Positions 30,085 to 38,891 of a DNA stretch of 40,249 nucleotides are shown here, in pieces. The stretch is from Pseudomonadota bacterium (GTDB taxonomy: Bacteria > Pseudomonadota > Gammaproteobacteria > Burkholderiales > Burkholderiaceae_C), in the NCBI GenBank assembly GCA_023460715.1, contig JAEWPH010000035.1, forward strand, positions 1 through 40,249. Reading direction: 5' to 3'. A program made the translations under genes and the position numbers. The notes under the pieces were generated by a model. The model was given only the letters and a program-made list of their open reading frames with translations, was not told the origin of the DNA and ran no database searches. Position 1 is the first letter of the stretch, and each line of letters opens with the position of its first letter.

Positions 30085-31485
30085 ATGTCCGACTACTTCT
30101 CGCCCTACGACGCCGATCGCCCGCTGATGATGCGCTGCTCGTGCGGCCGCGACCACAGCGTGGCCGACCACCAGGCCGAAGCGGCGGCGCAGGCCACCGC
30201 CACGCTGCGCGCACGCAGCCTCACCGCCGATTTCGAGGCCTACAGCCAGGAGTTCATCGAAGCCACGCTGGTCAAGGCGCTCTTCCCGCACGATGCGGTG
30301 CGCCGCCGCTTCCTGCGCGCCGTGGGCAAGGGCACGGCCATGGCCGCCATCGGCAGCGTGCTGCCCGTGGCCAGCCTGCAGGCCATGGCGCAAGAGAAAG
30401 GCGCCGTCGAGAAGAAGGATCTCAAGATCGGCTTCATCCCGATCACCTGCGCCACGCCGCTGATCATGGCCCACCCCCTGGGCTTCTACAAGCAACAGGG
30501 GCTGAATGTGGAGGTGGTCAAGACGGCCGGCTGGGCACTCATCCGCGACAAGATGCTCAACAAGGAGTACGACGCCACGCACTTCCTGAGCCCCATGCCG
30601 CTGGCGATCTCGCTGGGTGCCGGCTCCAACGCCGTGCCCATGAACGTGGCCACCATCCAGAACACCAACGGCCAGGCCATCACCCTGGCGAACAAGCACA
30701 AGGACAAGCGCGATCCCAAGCTGTGGAAGGGCTTCAAGTTCGCGGTGCCGTTCGAGTACAGCATGCACAACTTCCTGCTGCGCTACTACGTGGCGGAGCA
30801 CGGCCTGAACCCTGACACCGACATCCAGGTCCGCGTGGTGCCGCCGCCCGAGATGGTGGCCAACCTGCGGGCCGGCAACATCGACGGCTACCTCGGCCCC
30901 GACCCGTTCAACCAGCGCGCGGTGTACGAGGAGATCGGCTTCCTGCACCTGCTCACCAAGGACCTGTGGAGCGGCCACCCGTGCTGCGCCTTCGGCACCA
31001 GCACCGAATTCATCCAGAAGAACCCGCAGACCTTTGCCGCGCTCTACCGTGCCGTCCTCACCGCGGCAGCCATGGCGCGCAAGGCGGAGAACCGCGAGCT
31101 GATCGCCAAGGTCATCGCACCTTCCCAGTACCTCAACCAACCCGAAACGGTGCTCACGCAGGTGCTGACGGGCAAATTCGCCGATGGCCTGGGCAAGATC
31201 CAGAACGTGCCCGACCGCGCCGACTTCGACCCCATCCCGTGGCAGAGCATGGCGGTGTGGATGCTCACGCAGATGAAGCGCTGGGGCTACCTCAAGGGCG
31301 ACGTGAACTACAAGCAGATCGCCGAGAAGGTGTTCCTGCTGACCGACGCGAAGAAGCACATGAAGGAGCTGGGCCAGAAGGTGCCCGACGGCGCGTACCC
31401 ACCCTTCACCATCATGGGCAAGACGTTCGACCCCGCCCAGCCGGAAGCCTACCTGCAGGGCTTTCCCATTCGCCGGCAGGGCTGA
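30085..31485 (+). CDS. CmpA/NrtA-family substrate-binding protein of a nitrate/cyanate ABC transporter
   Basis: A 466-residue receptor with GGAGG upstream. The CmpA/NrtA fold begins at about 112 ('DLKIGFIPITCATPLIMAHPLGFYKQQGL') with 'GWALIRDKMLNKEYDATHFLSPMPLAISLG' and 'PPPEMVANLRAGNIDGYLGPDPFNQRAV'. It is preceded by an unusual ~70-residue region holding 'MMRCSCGRDHSV' (15-26), and then a Tat-like twin-arginine segment 'RRRFLRAVGKG' (73-83) with a hydrophobic stretch. The leader therefore sits inside the chain rather than at its start. The binding protein and permease genes are followed by an ATPase gene and cyanase, so cyanate is the likeliest substrate; nitrate or bicarbonate transport is possible from the family. 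Confidence 0.9.
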   Translation: MSDYFSPYDADRPLMMRCSCGRDHSVADHQAEAAAQATATLRARSLTADFEAYSQEFIEATLVKALFPHDAVRRRFLRAVGKGTAMAAIGSVLPVASLQAMAQEKGAVEKKDLKIGFIPITCATPLIMAHPLGFYKQQGLNVEVVKTAGWALIRDKMLNKEYDATHFLSPMPLAISLGAGSNAVPMNVATIQNTNGQAITLANKHKDKRDPKLWKGFKFAVPFEYSMHNFLLRYYVAEHGLNPDTDIQVRVVPPPEMVANLRAGNIDGYLGPDPFNQRAVYEEIGFLHLLTKDLWSGHPCCAFGTSTEFIQKNPQTFAALYRAVLTAAAMARKAENRELIAKVIAPSQYLNQPETVLTQVLTGKFADGLGKIQNVPDRADFDPIPWQSMAVWMLTQMKRWGYLKGDVNYKQIAEKVFLLTDAKKHMKELGQKVPDGAYPPFTIMGKTFDPAQPEAYLQGFPIRRQG

Positions 31486-31488
31486 GCC

Positions 31489-32364
31489 ATGCGCGCCTCG
31501 CTCTCCATCAAGGCGGCCCTGGTGTCGGCCTTTCTGCTGCTGGCGCTGCTGGGCCTGTGGGCGGCGGCCACGCAGCACACAGCCGGTGCCGGCAGCCCTG
31601 CGGCAAGCCTGACCGCCGAGGAAATCGAATACCAGAAGATGCTGGGCAAGGACCCGGGCGGCAGCGGGGGCGGTGCGTCCGCCAGCGGCTTTCCCACGCC
31701 CGCGCAGTTCGGGGCCACGGCCTGGAAGCACCTGGCCGATCCGCTGTACGACAACGGGCCTAATGACAAGGGCTTTCTGATCCAGCTCGGCCATTCGCTG
31801 GCGCGCGTGGGGCTGGGCTTCGCGCTGGCCTGCCTGGTGGCGGTGCCGCTGGGCTTCGTGATCGGCATGAGCCCGCTGCTCGACCGCGCCTTCGCGCCCT
31901 TCATCCAGGTGCTCAAGCCCATCAGCCCGCTGGCGTGGATGCCGCTGGCGCTCTACACGATCAAGGATTCGTCCATCTCGGGCATCTTCGTGATCTTCAT
32001 CTGCTCGGTCTGGCCCATGCTGCTGAACACCGCCTTCGGCGTGGCGTCCGTCAAGCGCGAATGGCTCAACGTGGCGCGCACGCTGGAGGTCTCGCCCCTG
32101 CGCAAGGCCTTCCTGGTGATCCTGCCCGCCGCCGCGCCCACCATCCTCACGGGCATGCGCATCAGCATGGGCATTGCCTGGCTGGTGATCGTGGCCGCCG
32201 AGATGCTGGTGGGCGGCACCGGCATCGGCTACTTCGTGTGGAACGAGTGGAACAACCTGTCGCTCTCCAACGTGATCTTCGCCATCGTGGTGATCGGCGT
32301 GGTGGGCATGCTGCTCGACCTGGCCTTCGCCGGCCTGCAGAAGGCGGTGACCTATGTGGAATGA
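31489..32364 (+). CDS. ABC transporter permease of the NrtB/SsuC type
   Basis: A 291-residue inner-membrane permease. It has an N-terminal membrane anchor ('SFLLLALLGLWAA'-like stretch at about 11-27), a soluble Gly/Ser-rich loop, then about five further helices. The binding-protein-dependent permease (EAA) loop is 'ARTLEVSPLRKAFLVILPAAAPTILTGMRISMG'. NrtB-like 'SPLAWMPLALYTIKDSSISGIFVIFICSVWPM' is also clear. It starts 3 bases after the receptor stop and overlaps the ATPase gene by 11 bases. Confidence 0.92.
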   Translation: MRASLSIKAALVSAFLLLALLGLWAAATQHTAGAGSPAASLTAEEIEYQKMLGKDPGGSGGGASASGFPTPAQFGATAWKHLADPLYDNGPNDKGFLIQLGHSLARVGLGFALACLVAVPLGFVIGMSPLLDRAFAPFIQVLKPISPLAWMPLALYTIKDSSISGIFVIFICSVWPMLLNTAFGVASVKREWLNVARTLEVSPLRKAFLVILPAAAPTILTGMRISMGIAWLVIVAAEMLVGGTGIGYFVWNEWNNLSLSNVIFAIVVIGVVGMLLDLAFAGLQKAVTYVE

Positions 32365-33235
32365 GAACGCCATGGCCCCTGCAGCCGCCCAGCCCGGCGT
32401 GGCCACCGCCGCAACAGCAGCAAACGCGGCAGCATCCTCAGCTCCGCGCTTTCTGCAGATCGAGCGCCTCGGCAAGGCCTACGCGCCCACGCGGCCGGTC
32501 TTCGCCGACGTGTCGTTCGAGATCGCGCGTGGCGAGTTCGTCTGCATCATCGGCCATTCGGGCTGCGGCAAGACCACCATCCTGAACGTGCTGGCCGGCC
32601 TGGACAGCGCCACGGCGGGCCATGTCTTCATGGACGGGCGCGAGGTGGACGGCCCGGGCCTGGAGCGCGGCGTAGTGTTCCAGAGCCACGCCCTCATGCC
32701 GTGGCTCACGGTGCGCCAGAACATCGCCTTCGCCGTCAAGTCGCGCTGGCCCGACTGGACGGCCACCCAGGTGAGGGCGCACGTGGAGAAGTTCGTCGCC
32801 ATGGTGGGCCTGCTGCCGGCCATCGACAAGAAGCCGTCGCAGCTGTCGGGCGGCATGAAGCAGCGCGTGGGCATTGCCCGGGCGTTCTCCATCCAGCCCA
32901 AGATGCTGCTGCTGGACGAGCCCTTCGGCGCCCTGGACGCGCTCACGCGCGGAACCATCCAAGACGAGCTGATGGGCATCGTGCGCGAGACGCAGCAGAC
33001 CGTCTTCATGATCACCCACGACGTGGACGAAGCCATCCTGCTGGCCGACCGCATCCTGCTCATGCGCAACGGCAGCGACACGCCCGCCGGCTACGTGCCC
33101 GGCGGCATTGCCGAGGTCGTCGCCAACCCGCTGCCCCGCAGCCGCACCCGCAGCGGCCTGCACCACCTGGACGGCTACTACGCGCTGCGCAACCACATCG
33201 TCGACTTCCTCGTCATGCGGGCCCACGCGCACTGA
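32354..33235 (+). CDS. ABC transporter ATP-binding protein of the NrtD/SsuB type
   Basis: A 293-residue ATPase. The Walker A 'GHSGCGKTT', signature 'LSGGMKQRVGIARA', Walker B 'LLLDEPFGALD' and switch 'ITHDVDEA' are all intact. I give ATG 32354, overlapping the permease gene; ATG 32372 ('MAPAAAQ') is an equally possible start, since the first ~30 residues are Ala-rich and unconserved. The C-terminus 'YALRNHIVDFLV' is typical of nitrate/cyanate-type ATPases. It completes the three-gene transporter. Confidence 0.93.
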   Translation: MWNENAMAPAAAQPGVATAATAANAAASSAPRFLQIERLGKAYAPTRPVFADVSFEIARGEFVCIIGHSGCGKTTILNVLAGLDSATAGHVFMDGREVDGPGLERGVVFQSHALMPWLTVRQNIAFAVKSRWPDWTATQVRAHVEKFVAMVGLLPAIDKKPSQLSGGMKQRVGIARAFSIQPKMLLLDEPFGALDALTRGTIQDELMGIVRETQQTVFMITHDVDEAILLADRILLMRNGSDTPAGYVPGGIAEVVANPLPRSRTRSGLHHLDGYYALRNHIVDFLVMRAHAH

Positions 33236-33291
33236 GCGCCTCGCCCCGCTCTTCCTCTTTCCTTCTATCCACACAACCGGAGGCACCAGCC

Positions 33292-33735
33292 ATGAACCGT
33301 CTCGAAGTGACCGAAAAAATCATCAGCACCAAAGTGTCCAAGGGCCTGCAGTGGGCCGACATCGCCAAGAAGGTGGGGCAGTCCAAGGAATGGACGACGG
33401 CCCTGTGCCTGGGCCAGATGACGGCCACGCCGGCGCAGGCCAAGATCGTCGGCAAGATCTTCGGGCTCACGGCCGAAGAGCAGAAGTGGCTGCAGGTCGT
33501 GCCCTACAAGGGCTCCCTGCCCACGCCCGTGCCCACCGATCCGCTGATCTACCGCTGGTACGAGGTGGTGAGCGTGTACGGCACCACCATCAAGGAGCTG
33601 ATCCACGAAGAGTTCGGCGACGGCATCATGAGCGCCATCGACTTCAGCATGGACATCCAGCGCGAGGCCGATCCCAAGGGCGACCGCGTGAACGTGGTGC
33701 TGTCGGGCAAGTTCCTGCCGTACAAGCAATACTGA
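33292..33735 (+). CDS. cynS: Cyanate hydratase (cyanase)
   Basis: A 147-residue enzyme that converts cyanate and bicarbonate to ammonia and CO2, assembled as a decamer in E. coli. The N-terminal HTH-like part has 'MNRLEVTEKIISTKVSKGLQWADIAKKVGQS'. The catalytic domain has 'DPLIYRWYEVVSVYGTTIKELIHEEFGDGIMSAIDFSMDI', containing the catalytic Arg, Glu and Ser. Length is standard for the family. GGAGG lies upstream. As last gene after the transporter, 56 bases away, it makes cyanate uptake and use as a nitrogen source, or detoxification, the likely role of the operon. Confidence 0.97.
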   Translation: MNRLEVTEKIISTKVSKGLQWADIAKKVGQSKEWTTALCLGQMTATPAQAKIVGKIFGLTAEEQKWLQVVPYKGSLPTPVPTDPLIYRWYEVVSVYGTTIKELIHEEFGDGIMSAIDFSMDIQREADPKGDRVNVVLSGKFLPYKQY

Positions 33736-34077
33736 TTTCGGTACACCCCCCTGAGCGGCTACGCCGCTTCCCCCGCTCTCGCCGCGCTGCGCACGGCGGG
33801 CAGGGGGCGCAGCCCTCGCTGCGGGACGGCCCTCGCTCGGCTGCTGCTGGTCTTTGGCAGCGCCAGTGGTGGAAGCTGTTAGGTATGGCAGGCCGAATCG
33901 GCGGCGTCGCGTTGGCGCTACGCCGCTGGGACGATCGTGGGGCCGCTGAGCAGTAGTCGCGCTGCGCCGGGGCGCTGGGCGATGTGCTGGAGGGGCAGTC
34001 GCTCTATCATCGCGGGCTGTGTAGCGCCCACCGCTGGGCGCATCTCCCTCCCTCCAACCTTCTGCCCTGATCTGCCC
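33736..34077. repeat. 342-base intergenic region holding a Comamonadaceae-type repeat element
   Basis: From about 33745 to 33850 the DNA reads like a repeat I recognise from Acidovorax-type genomes ('CCCCCTGAGCGGC', 'CGCCGCTTCCCCC', then 'GGGGGCGCAGCCC'), with hairpins such as AGCGGC-TAC-GCCGCT. It may terminate the cyanase operon. The right third leads to purT and must carry its promoter, which I cannot place. No credible gene was seen. Confidence 0.5.
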
Positions 34078-35319
34078 ATGACCACCCTCGGCACCCCCCT
34101 CTCGCCCTCCGCCACCAAAGTGATGCTGCTCGGCAGCGGAGAGCTGGGCAAGGAAGTCCTCATCGCCCTGCAGCGCCTGGGTGTCGAAACGATTGCCGTG
34201 GACCGCTACGAGAACGCGCCCGGCCAGCAGGTGGCGCACCATGCGCGCACCATCACCATGAGCGACCCGGCGCAACTGAAGAAGCTGATCGAAGCCGAGC
34301 GCCCGCACCTAGTGGTGCCCGAGATCGAGGCCATTGCCACCCCCATGCTCGAAGAGCTGGAAGCCGCCGGCACCGTGCGCGTGATTCCCACGGCCCGCGC
34401 CGCGCGCCTCACCATGGACCGCGAAGGCATCCGCCGCCTGGCCGCTGAAACGCTGGGCCTGCCCACCAGCCCCTACCGCTTCTGCGATTCGGTGGAGGAA
34501 CTGCAGGCCGCCATCGACGGCACCGACGGCCAGCCCGCCATCGGCTTCCCGTGCGTGGTCAAGCCCGTGATGAGCAGCTCCGGCAAGGGCCAGAGCAAGC
34601 TCGACGGCCCGGCCGACGTGCAAAAGGCCTGGGATTACGCCATGGCCGGCGGCCGCGTGAGCCACGGCCGCGTCATCGTCGAAGGTTTCATCGACTTCGA
34701 ATACGAGATCACCCTGCTCACCGTGCGCGCCAAGGCCGCCGACGGCAGCATCCAGACCCACTTCTGCGAACCCATCGGCCATCTTCAGGTGGCGGGCGAC
34801 TATGTGGAAAGCTGGCAGCCCCAGCCGATGCAGTCGCTGGCACTGCAGCGCGCCAAGGACATCGCCAAGGCCGTGACCGACGATCTGGGCCGCGGCCTGG
34901 ACGGCCAGCCCTCGGGCCTGGGCCTCTTCGGCGTGGAGCTGTTCGTGAAGGGCGACGAGGTCTGGTTCAGCGAGGTCAGCCCCCGCCCGCACGACACCGG
35001 CCTGGTCACCCTGGCCACCCAGCACCAGAGCGAATTCGAACTGCATGCCCGCGCCATCCTGGGCCTGCCGGTGGACCCCAGCCTGCGCAACCCCGGCGCC
35101 AGCGCCGTGATCTACGGCGGCGTGGACGCCCACGGCATCGCGTTCGACGGCGTGGACGAAGCCCTGGCCGTGCCCGGCACCGACCTGCGCCTCTTCGGCA
35201 AGCCGGAGAGCTTCACCAAGCGGCGCATGGGCGTGGCCGTGGCGCGGGCTGCCGATGTGGATACCGCCCGCGCCAACGCCAAGCTGGCGGCAGGGAAGGT
35301 GAAGCCGCGGGTGGCTTAA
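34078..35319 (+). CDS. purT: Formate-dependent phosphoribosylglycinamide formyltransferase PurT
   Basis: A 413-residue ATP-grasp enzyme of purine synthesis making formyl-GAR from GAR, formate and ATP. Motifs are '[41 protein letters not shown]' (N-terminal domain), '[16 protein letters not shown]', '[17 protein letters not shown]' (ATP-grasp Lys and Ser-rich loop), '[17 protein letters not shown]' and '[16 protein letters not shown]'. The start is ATG 34078. It is a single-gene unit, with no folate-dependent purN in view. Confidence 0.97.
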   Translation: MTTLGTPLSPSATKVMLLGSGELGKEVLIALQRLGVETIAVDRYENAPGQQVAHHARTITMSDPAQLKKLIEAERPHLVVPEIEAIATPMLEELEAAGTVRVIPTARAARLTMDREGIRRLAAETLGLPTSPYRFCDSVEELQAAIDGTDGQPAIGFPCVVKPVMSSSGKGQSKLDGPADVQKAWDYAMAGGRVSHGRVIVEGFIDFEYEITLLTVRAKAADGSIQTHFCEPIGHLQVAGDYVESWQPQPMQSLALQRAKDIAKAVTDDLGRGLDGQPSGLGLFGVELFVKGDEVWFSEVSPRPHDTGLVTLATQHQSEFELHARAILGLPVDPSLRNPGASAVIYGGVDAHGIAFDGVDEALAVPGTDLRLFGKPESFTKRRMGVAVARAADVDTARANAKLAAGKVKPRVA

Positions 35320-35776
35320 CTCGGCCAGAAGCGGTCATGCGAGCGATCACCCGTGTCGGGTAGATGGGTGACCACGCCCGCTGACGCGAAAAACGGCGGG
35401 GCAAGGCATACCTAGAGCCACTTTCCTTGCCAAGTCAACAACGGCGCTGTGGTGGCGTACTCCCGCAGGTAGATGGGCTTACCGTCGCTCCGTCGGGCGG
35501 CGGTAAAGCCAGCGAAGCGTGGACAGCATCGCCTTCTCTTCATGTGCCCGCCAGCCATCGATGTATCTGTCCAGCAGTTGCATTGGATCCCCGTAGAGCG
35601 TTGGGCTCGCGTTGATTGACGTAGTCGCCCATCACGGCCGGAAAGTGGGGCGCCGGATTGAAAAATACCCAATCAGTACTTTGCCCGACTGCGTGAAAAC
35701 CGCGCCAGCGTGCTGCACTGCATCCATAGCGACGCTGACTTTTTTGCATGCCGGTCACGCGGAGCAAGCGGTTCTG
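35320..35776. other. 457-base region between purT and the NmrA-SnoaL gene
   Basis: The left part contains GC-rich inverted repeats such as ACCCG-TGT-CGGGT near 35350. The middle and right parts hold the broken SnoaL-like fragment described separately and its upstream remnant. Base composition is visibly less GC-rich than in purT. No intact gene was seen. Confidence 0.5.
35412..35583 (-). pseudogene. Degenerate SnoaL/NTF2-like fragment
   Basis: From ATG 35583 the minus strand reads 'MQLLDRYIDGWRAHEEKAML', a typical SnoaL/NTF2-like beginning, but stops at 35479. Another frame over the same 3' part reads 'DGKPIYLREYATTAPLLTWQ' to a stop at 35412 and also looks like real protein. A frameshift and loss of the middle explain this. 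It lies just downstream of a gene with its own SnoaL domain, so it may be the rest of a duplicated or rearranged neighbour. This call rests on pattern only. Confidence 0.35.
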
Positions 35777-37225
35777 TTACGGCAATACTGCTGGCGGCCA
35801 GCTAAGTTGCCGTTGCAAGCTCAGGCTGTCCTCCAGATGCCAGCGCTCGGCAATCAGGCCCTCCTCGATCCGCAGGATGTCGGTCGCCAAGTAATCGATG
35901 CGCTGACTTTTTGCGAGCACACCGTTGCGGTCGCCGAGCAGCCTGCCGGTGATCCGCAAGTGGCTGACAACACGGTCTCCAGCAATGATCTGTTGCAGAA
36001 CATGGGCCCGGCCGTTGGGGAACTGCTTGCGGAACGAATCCCGGGACACTTCCACGCTGGCTTTATCTCCTGGCGTTCCTGCCGGCGACGTTCGATCCGT
36101 GAAATCCGAGGACATGGCGTTCGAAGAAATGGCTTCGTTGTCTCCATTCCACCAGCCATAGTAGCGCTGCACCAGGTCCGCCATCCCACGGCTGACCTCG
36201 GGGCAGACCGCCGAGTCGATCAGGACTTCCGGCTTTGCTATGGTCCGGCTGGCTACGTCGGCCATGTCGGCGTATTCCCAGTCCGGTTGCAACAAACCCC
36301 CGTGGTCGCGCCATCGGCGCAGCCACGTCGGGAGATCCACCATGGCTAGCCTCATGTGGTGATTGAAGGTTCCAGTCTCTGGCCATGCGACGCCATCGTT
36401 GCGAGCGAAGCCCAACCGGTACTTCCGCATCGTGTCGTCGCGGTGGGCATCGACCTCGGCCTTCAACTCCCGCTCCGAAAGCAGCACCCGCTCTATAGGC
36501 CTGCCAAGCACGCGTTCCACGGTGTCAGCCAACTCGGCGTAGGTGAAGGTATCGCCAGACAGGAAGACCACTTGATCTGAGTACCGCCGATGATTCAGCG
36601 CTATCAAAGCCGCCATGCGACCGATGTCCTCGGGCGTAGTCACCGTCAAGCGATAGGACCAGTCGCCCAGGGCGTGGACCTTTCCTTCCTGCAGATCGAC
36701 CAGGCCGAATGCGGGAAGGAAAACGAAGCTCGTGAACATTCCGGTCGACACGATGGTCCATTTCACGCGCGACTGGGATCGCAGTAGCGCACGCACATCC
36801 GCCTGCTCATCGAACACTTCTTGTCCGCTGCCATGGCCCACGATGTCGTAGTCCACTCCGAACTGCCAGGGGATGTAATGCTCGATATCCGCTTCAAGCG
36901 CTGCTGTGGTGATCTTCAGCTGTGTGCCTCGCCCACCGACGAAGCCAGTGCAACCGATGACCTGCGTGAATTGGGAAAAGACTGCTGACAACTGCCGCGC
37001 ATCCGACGTGGCGAGGTCCATCTCGACGATGGCTACGCCCAGCGAGCGCAAGCTGGCGCGCACTCGGAGCGCACTGTCGTTGGCTGCGTTCGGCATGGAT
37101 GGAGGCAGCAGGACCGAGACGGTATCGTCGGCCTCTTTTAATTGAAGCAGTTCACGGATGACGGACATGCCGAGTTCACCGGCTCCGAGGACGAGGATAT
37201 TTCTGTAGCTAGAGTTGCGAGGCAT
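35777..37225 (-). CDS. NmrA-family NAD(P)-binding protein fused to a SnoaL-like domain
   Basis: A 482-residue protein. Residues about 8-310 form an NmrA/isoflavone-reductase-like Rossmann domain: 'NILVLGAGELGMSVIREL' at 9-26, 'GCTGFVGGRGTQ', 'YIPWQFGVDYD', 'WTIVSTGMF' and 'YRLTVTTPEDIG'. Residues about 345-475 form a SnoaL/NTF2-like domain ('DLVQRYYGWWNGDNEAISSNAMSSDF' to 'IDYLATDILRIEEGLIAERWHLED'). The two usually occur as separate proteins. NmrA types act as redox-sensing regulators or as reductases, and SnoaL types as cyclases, hydrolases or ligand-binding domains. It diverges from an HxlR regulator, which probably controls it. Lower GC than the surroundings suggests acquisition. Confidence 0.82.
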   Translation of the reverse strand: MPRNSSYRNILVLGAGELGMSVIRELLQLKEADDTVSVLLPPSMPNAANDSALRVRASLRSLGVAIVEMDLATSDARQLSAVFSQFTQVIGCTGFVGGRGTQLKITTAALEADIEHYIPWQFGVDYDIVGHGSGQEVFDEQADVRALLRSQSRVKWTIVSTGMFTSFVFLPAFGLVDLQEGKVHALGDWSYRLTVTTPEDIGRMAALIALNHRRYSDQVVFLSGDTFTYAELADTVERVLGRPIERVLLSERELKAEVDAHRDDTMRKYRLGFARNDGVAWPETGTFNHHMRLAMVDLPTWLRRWRDHGGLLQPDWEYADMADVASRTIAKPEVLIDSAVCPEVSRGMADLVQRYYGWWNGDNEAISSNAMSSDFTDRTSPAGTPGDKASVEVSRDSFRKQFPNGRAHVLQQIIAGDRVVSHLRITGRLLGDRNGVLAKSQRIDYLATDILRIEEGLIAERWHLEDSLSLQRQLSWPPAVLP

Positions 37226-37244
37226 GGAAGACTCTGTATTGGTG

Positions 37245-37269
37245 GATTCCGCAGAATCGCTGAGTCAGC
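37245..37269. promoter_or_regulatory. Two small dyads in the divergent NmrA-SnoaL/HxlR promoter region
   Basis: GATTC-CGCA-GAATC (37245-37258) and GCTGA-G-TCAGC (37259-37269) abut in the 68-base gap between the divergent genes. They are candidate HxlR sites by position only. Confidence 0.4.
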
Positions 37270-37293
37270 GCACCAAGTGAAGAAGGCACAACG

Positions 37294-37752
37294 TTGATAC
37301 CGAACCACTCGTCATCATTTGAAGAAGTCATCCGGATGTCTCGGGAGGCATGCGACGCCCTCAGTGATGAGGACGATGACCTCAAGCGCGGAGTTTTGGG
37401 GCATGCCGGAAGCCGCTGGTCGCTGGGTGTGGTCTATCTGCTGGCCACCAACGGAACGTTGAGGCATGCCGAACTGGCACGCAATCTTCCCGGCATCACG
37501 CAACGCATGCTCACGCGCACGCTCCGGCAACTGGCTCGCGATGGGCTGATAGACCGGCACGATTACGGTGAGATGCCGCCACGCGTCGAGTACCGGCTGA
37601 CAGACCTCGGGCGAGGATTTCTCACAAGCATGTTGCCCCTGTGGGGCTGGATACTGGGCAATGCACAGGCATTTCGCGACGCCCGCAGCCGGTTTGATGA
37701 ACCCGCGCCACCCGTCACCGAGTGGCCGGGTTCACTCATCCATCGGTTATAG
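37294..37752 (+). CDS. HxlR-family transcriptional regulator
   Basis: A 152-residue winged-helix regulator. The HxlR domain covers about 30-125: 'GSRWSLGVVYLLATNGTLRHAELARNLPGITQRMLTRTLRQLARDGLIDRHDYGEMPPRVEYRLTDLG'. TTG 37294 has AAGAAGG at good spacing; ATG 37336 gives a version 14 residues shorter and is the alternative. HxlR regulators respond to aldehydes, quinones or oxidants and often control a divergent redox gene, as here. Confidence 0.9.
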   Translation: MIPNHSSSFEEVIRMSREACDALSDEDDDLKRGVLGHAGSRWSLGVVYLLATNGTLRHAELARNLPGITQRMLTRTLRQLARDGLIDRHDYGEMPPRVEYRLTDLGRGFLTSMLPLWGWILGNAQAFRDARSRFDEPAPPVTEWPGSLIHRL

Positions 37753-37795
37753 GATGCGGTAAGCGCCGCCAGCCCGGCGCCCGCTGCGAGTTGCC

Positions 37796-38824
37796 TCAAC
37801 GCGAACGCTTTGACCCCGTGTCTTCAAGCGCTGCTCGGCGAACCCCCCCCGCGCTCGACCCCCGCACCACCAGCGCCCCTTCCAGTACCACCTGCCGCAC
37901 CGGCCGCGCCGGATCCTGCATGCGCTGCAGCAGCAGCTCCGCCGCCGTGCGGCCGATGTCGTAGGTGGGCTGCGCAACCGTGGTGACATCCAGCGCAGGC
38001 AACGAAGTCCAGTCGTTGTTGTCGAAGCCCGCGATGCCGATGTCGTGCGGCGGGCGCAGGCAGGCGGCCTGCACGGCCTGCAGGGCGCCCAGCAGCAGCA
38101 GGCCGTTGGTGGCGAGCAGGGCGTCGGGCCGCTCGGGGCCGGACAGCAGCTGGGCCGTGGCGTGTTCGCCGGCCTCGCGCGTCGGGTCCATCCACACCGG
38201 CTGCGGCGCCAGGCCGCGGGCGGCCAGGGCCTCTGCATAGCCGGCGTGGCGCTGCTGCCCGGTGGTGCTGTGGGTGCCCGCCAGCAGGGCGATGCGGCGG
38301 TAGCCGTTGTCCAGCAGATGCTCGGTGGCGCGGCGGGCGGCGGCGTGGTTGTCCAGCACCACGCGGTCGGCGCGCGTGGTGTCCAGCGCCCGGTCCACCA
38401 GCACCAGGGGGAAGGGCCAGGCCTGCGGGCGCAGCTGCTTGAGGCCGGCCATGGTGGGCGACAGGATCACGCCACTGGCCTGCTCGTCGGCCATCAGTTC
38501 CAGGTACGACTGCTCCTTGGCCGGGTCTTCGTCGCTGTTGCACAGGATGAGCCGCAGCCCGTGGCGGTAGGCCACGTCTTCCACGGCGCGGCCCACGTCG
38601 GTGAAGAAAGCGCTGCGGATGTCCGAAACGATCAAGCCCACCAGCGAGGCACGGCGCTGGCGCAGGCGGCGTGCCGCCAGGTTGGGGCGGTAGGCCAGTT
38701 CGGCGATGGCGCGCTCCACCTGCTCGCGCAGCGGCGCGCGCACGGCCCCGGGCGTGCTGAGCACGCGCGACACGGTGGTGGTGGATACGCCGGCGCGCTG
38801 CGCCACGTCCTTGATGCTGGCCAC
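37796..38824 (-). CDS. LacI-family transcriptional repressor, probably of the fru genes
   Basis: A 342-residue repressor. GTG 38824 is chosen because AGGAG lies 9 bases upstream and the HTH starts at once ('ASIKDVAQRAGVSTTTVSRVLSTPGAVRAPLREQVERAIAELAYRPNLAARRLRQ'). The periplasmic-binding-like domain follows, with 'VGLIVSDIRSAFFTDVGRAVEDVAYRHG', 'GVILSPTM' and 'DIGIAGFDNNDW'. It diverges from fruB. Identical 13-base sites lie before each gene (38879-38891 and 39048-39060). Repression relieved by a fructose phosphate is the likely logic, by analogy with FruR/Cra. Confidence 0.93.
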   Translation of the reverse strand: MASIKDVAQRAGVSTTTVSRVLSTPGAVRAPLREQVERAIAELAYRPNLAARRLRQRRASLVGLIVSDIRSAFFTDVGRAVEDVAYRHGLRLILCNSDEDPAKEQSYLELMADEQASGVILSPTMAGLKQLRPQAWPFPLVLVDRALDTTRADRVVLDNHAAARRATEHLLDNGYRRIALLAGTHSTTGQQRHAGYAEALAARGLAPQPVWMDPTREAGEHATAQLLSGPERPDALLATNGLLLLGALQAVQAACLRPPHDIGIAGFDNNDWTSLPALDVTTVAQPTYDIGRTAAELLLQRMQDPARPVRQVVLEGALVVRGSSAGGVRRAALEDTGSKRSR

Positions 38825-38878
38825 GCGGATGGCTCCTGAGAAGAGTGGGATGAGAGAAGGAATACGAACCGCCTGAAA

Positions 38879-38891
38879 TGGTATCGATTCC
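38879..38891. promoter_or_regulatory. LacI-type operator in front of the repressor gene
   Basis: TGGTATCGATTCC, with the central CG of LacI-family sites. It is 55 bases upstream of the repressor start and identical in inverted orientation to the site at 39048-39060. It suggests autoregulation. Confidence 0.65.
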
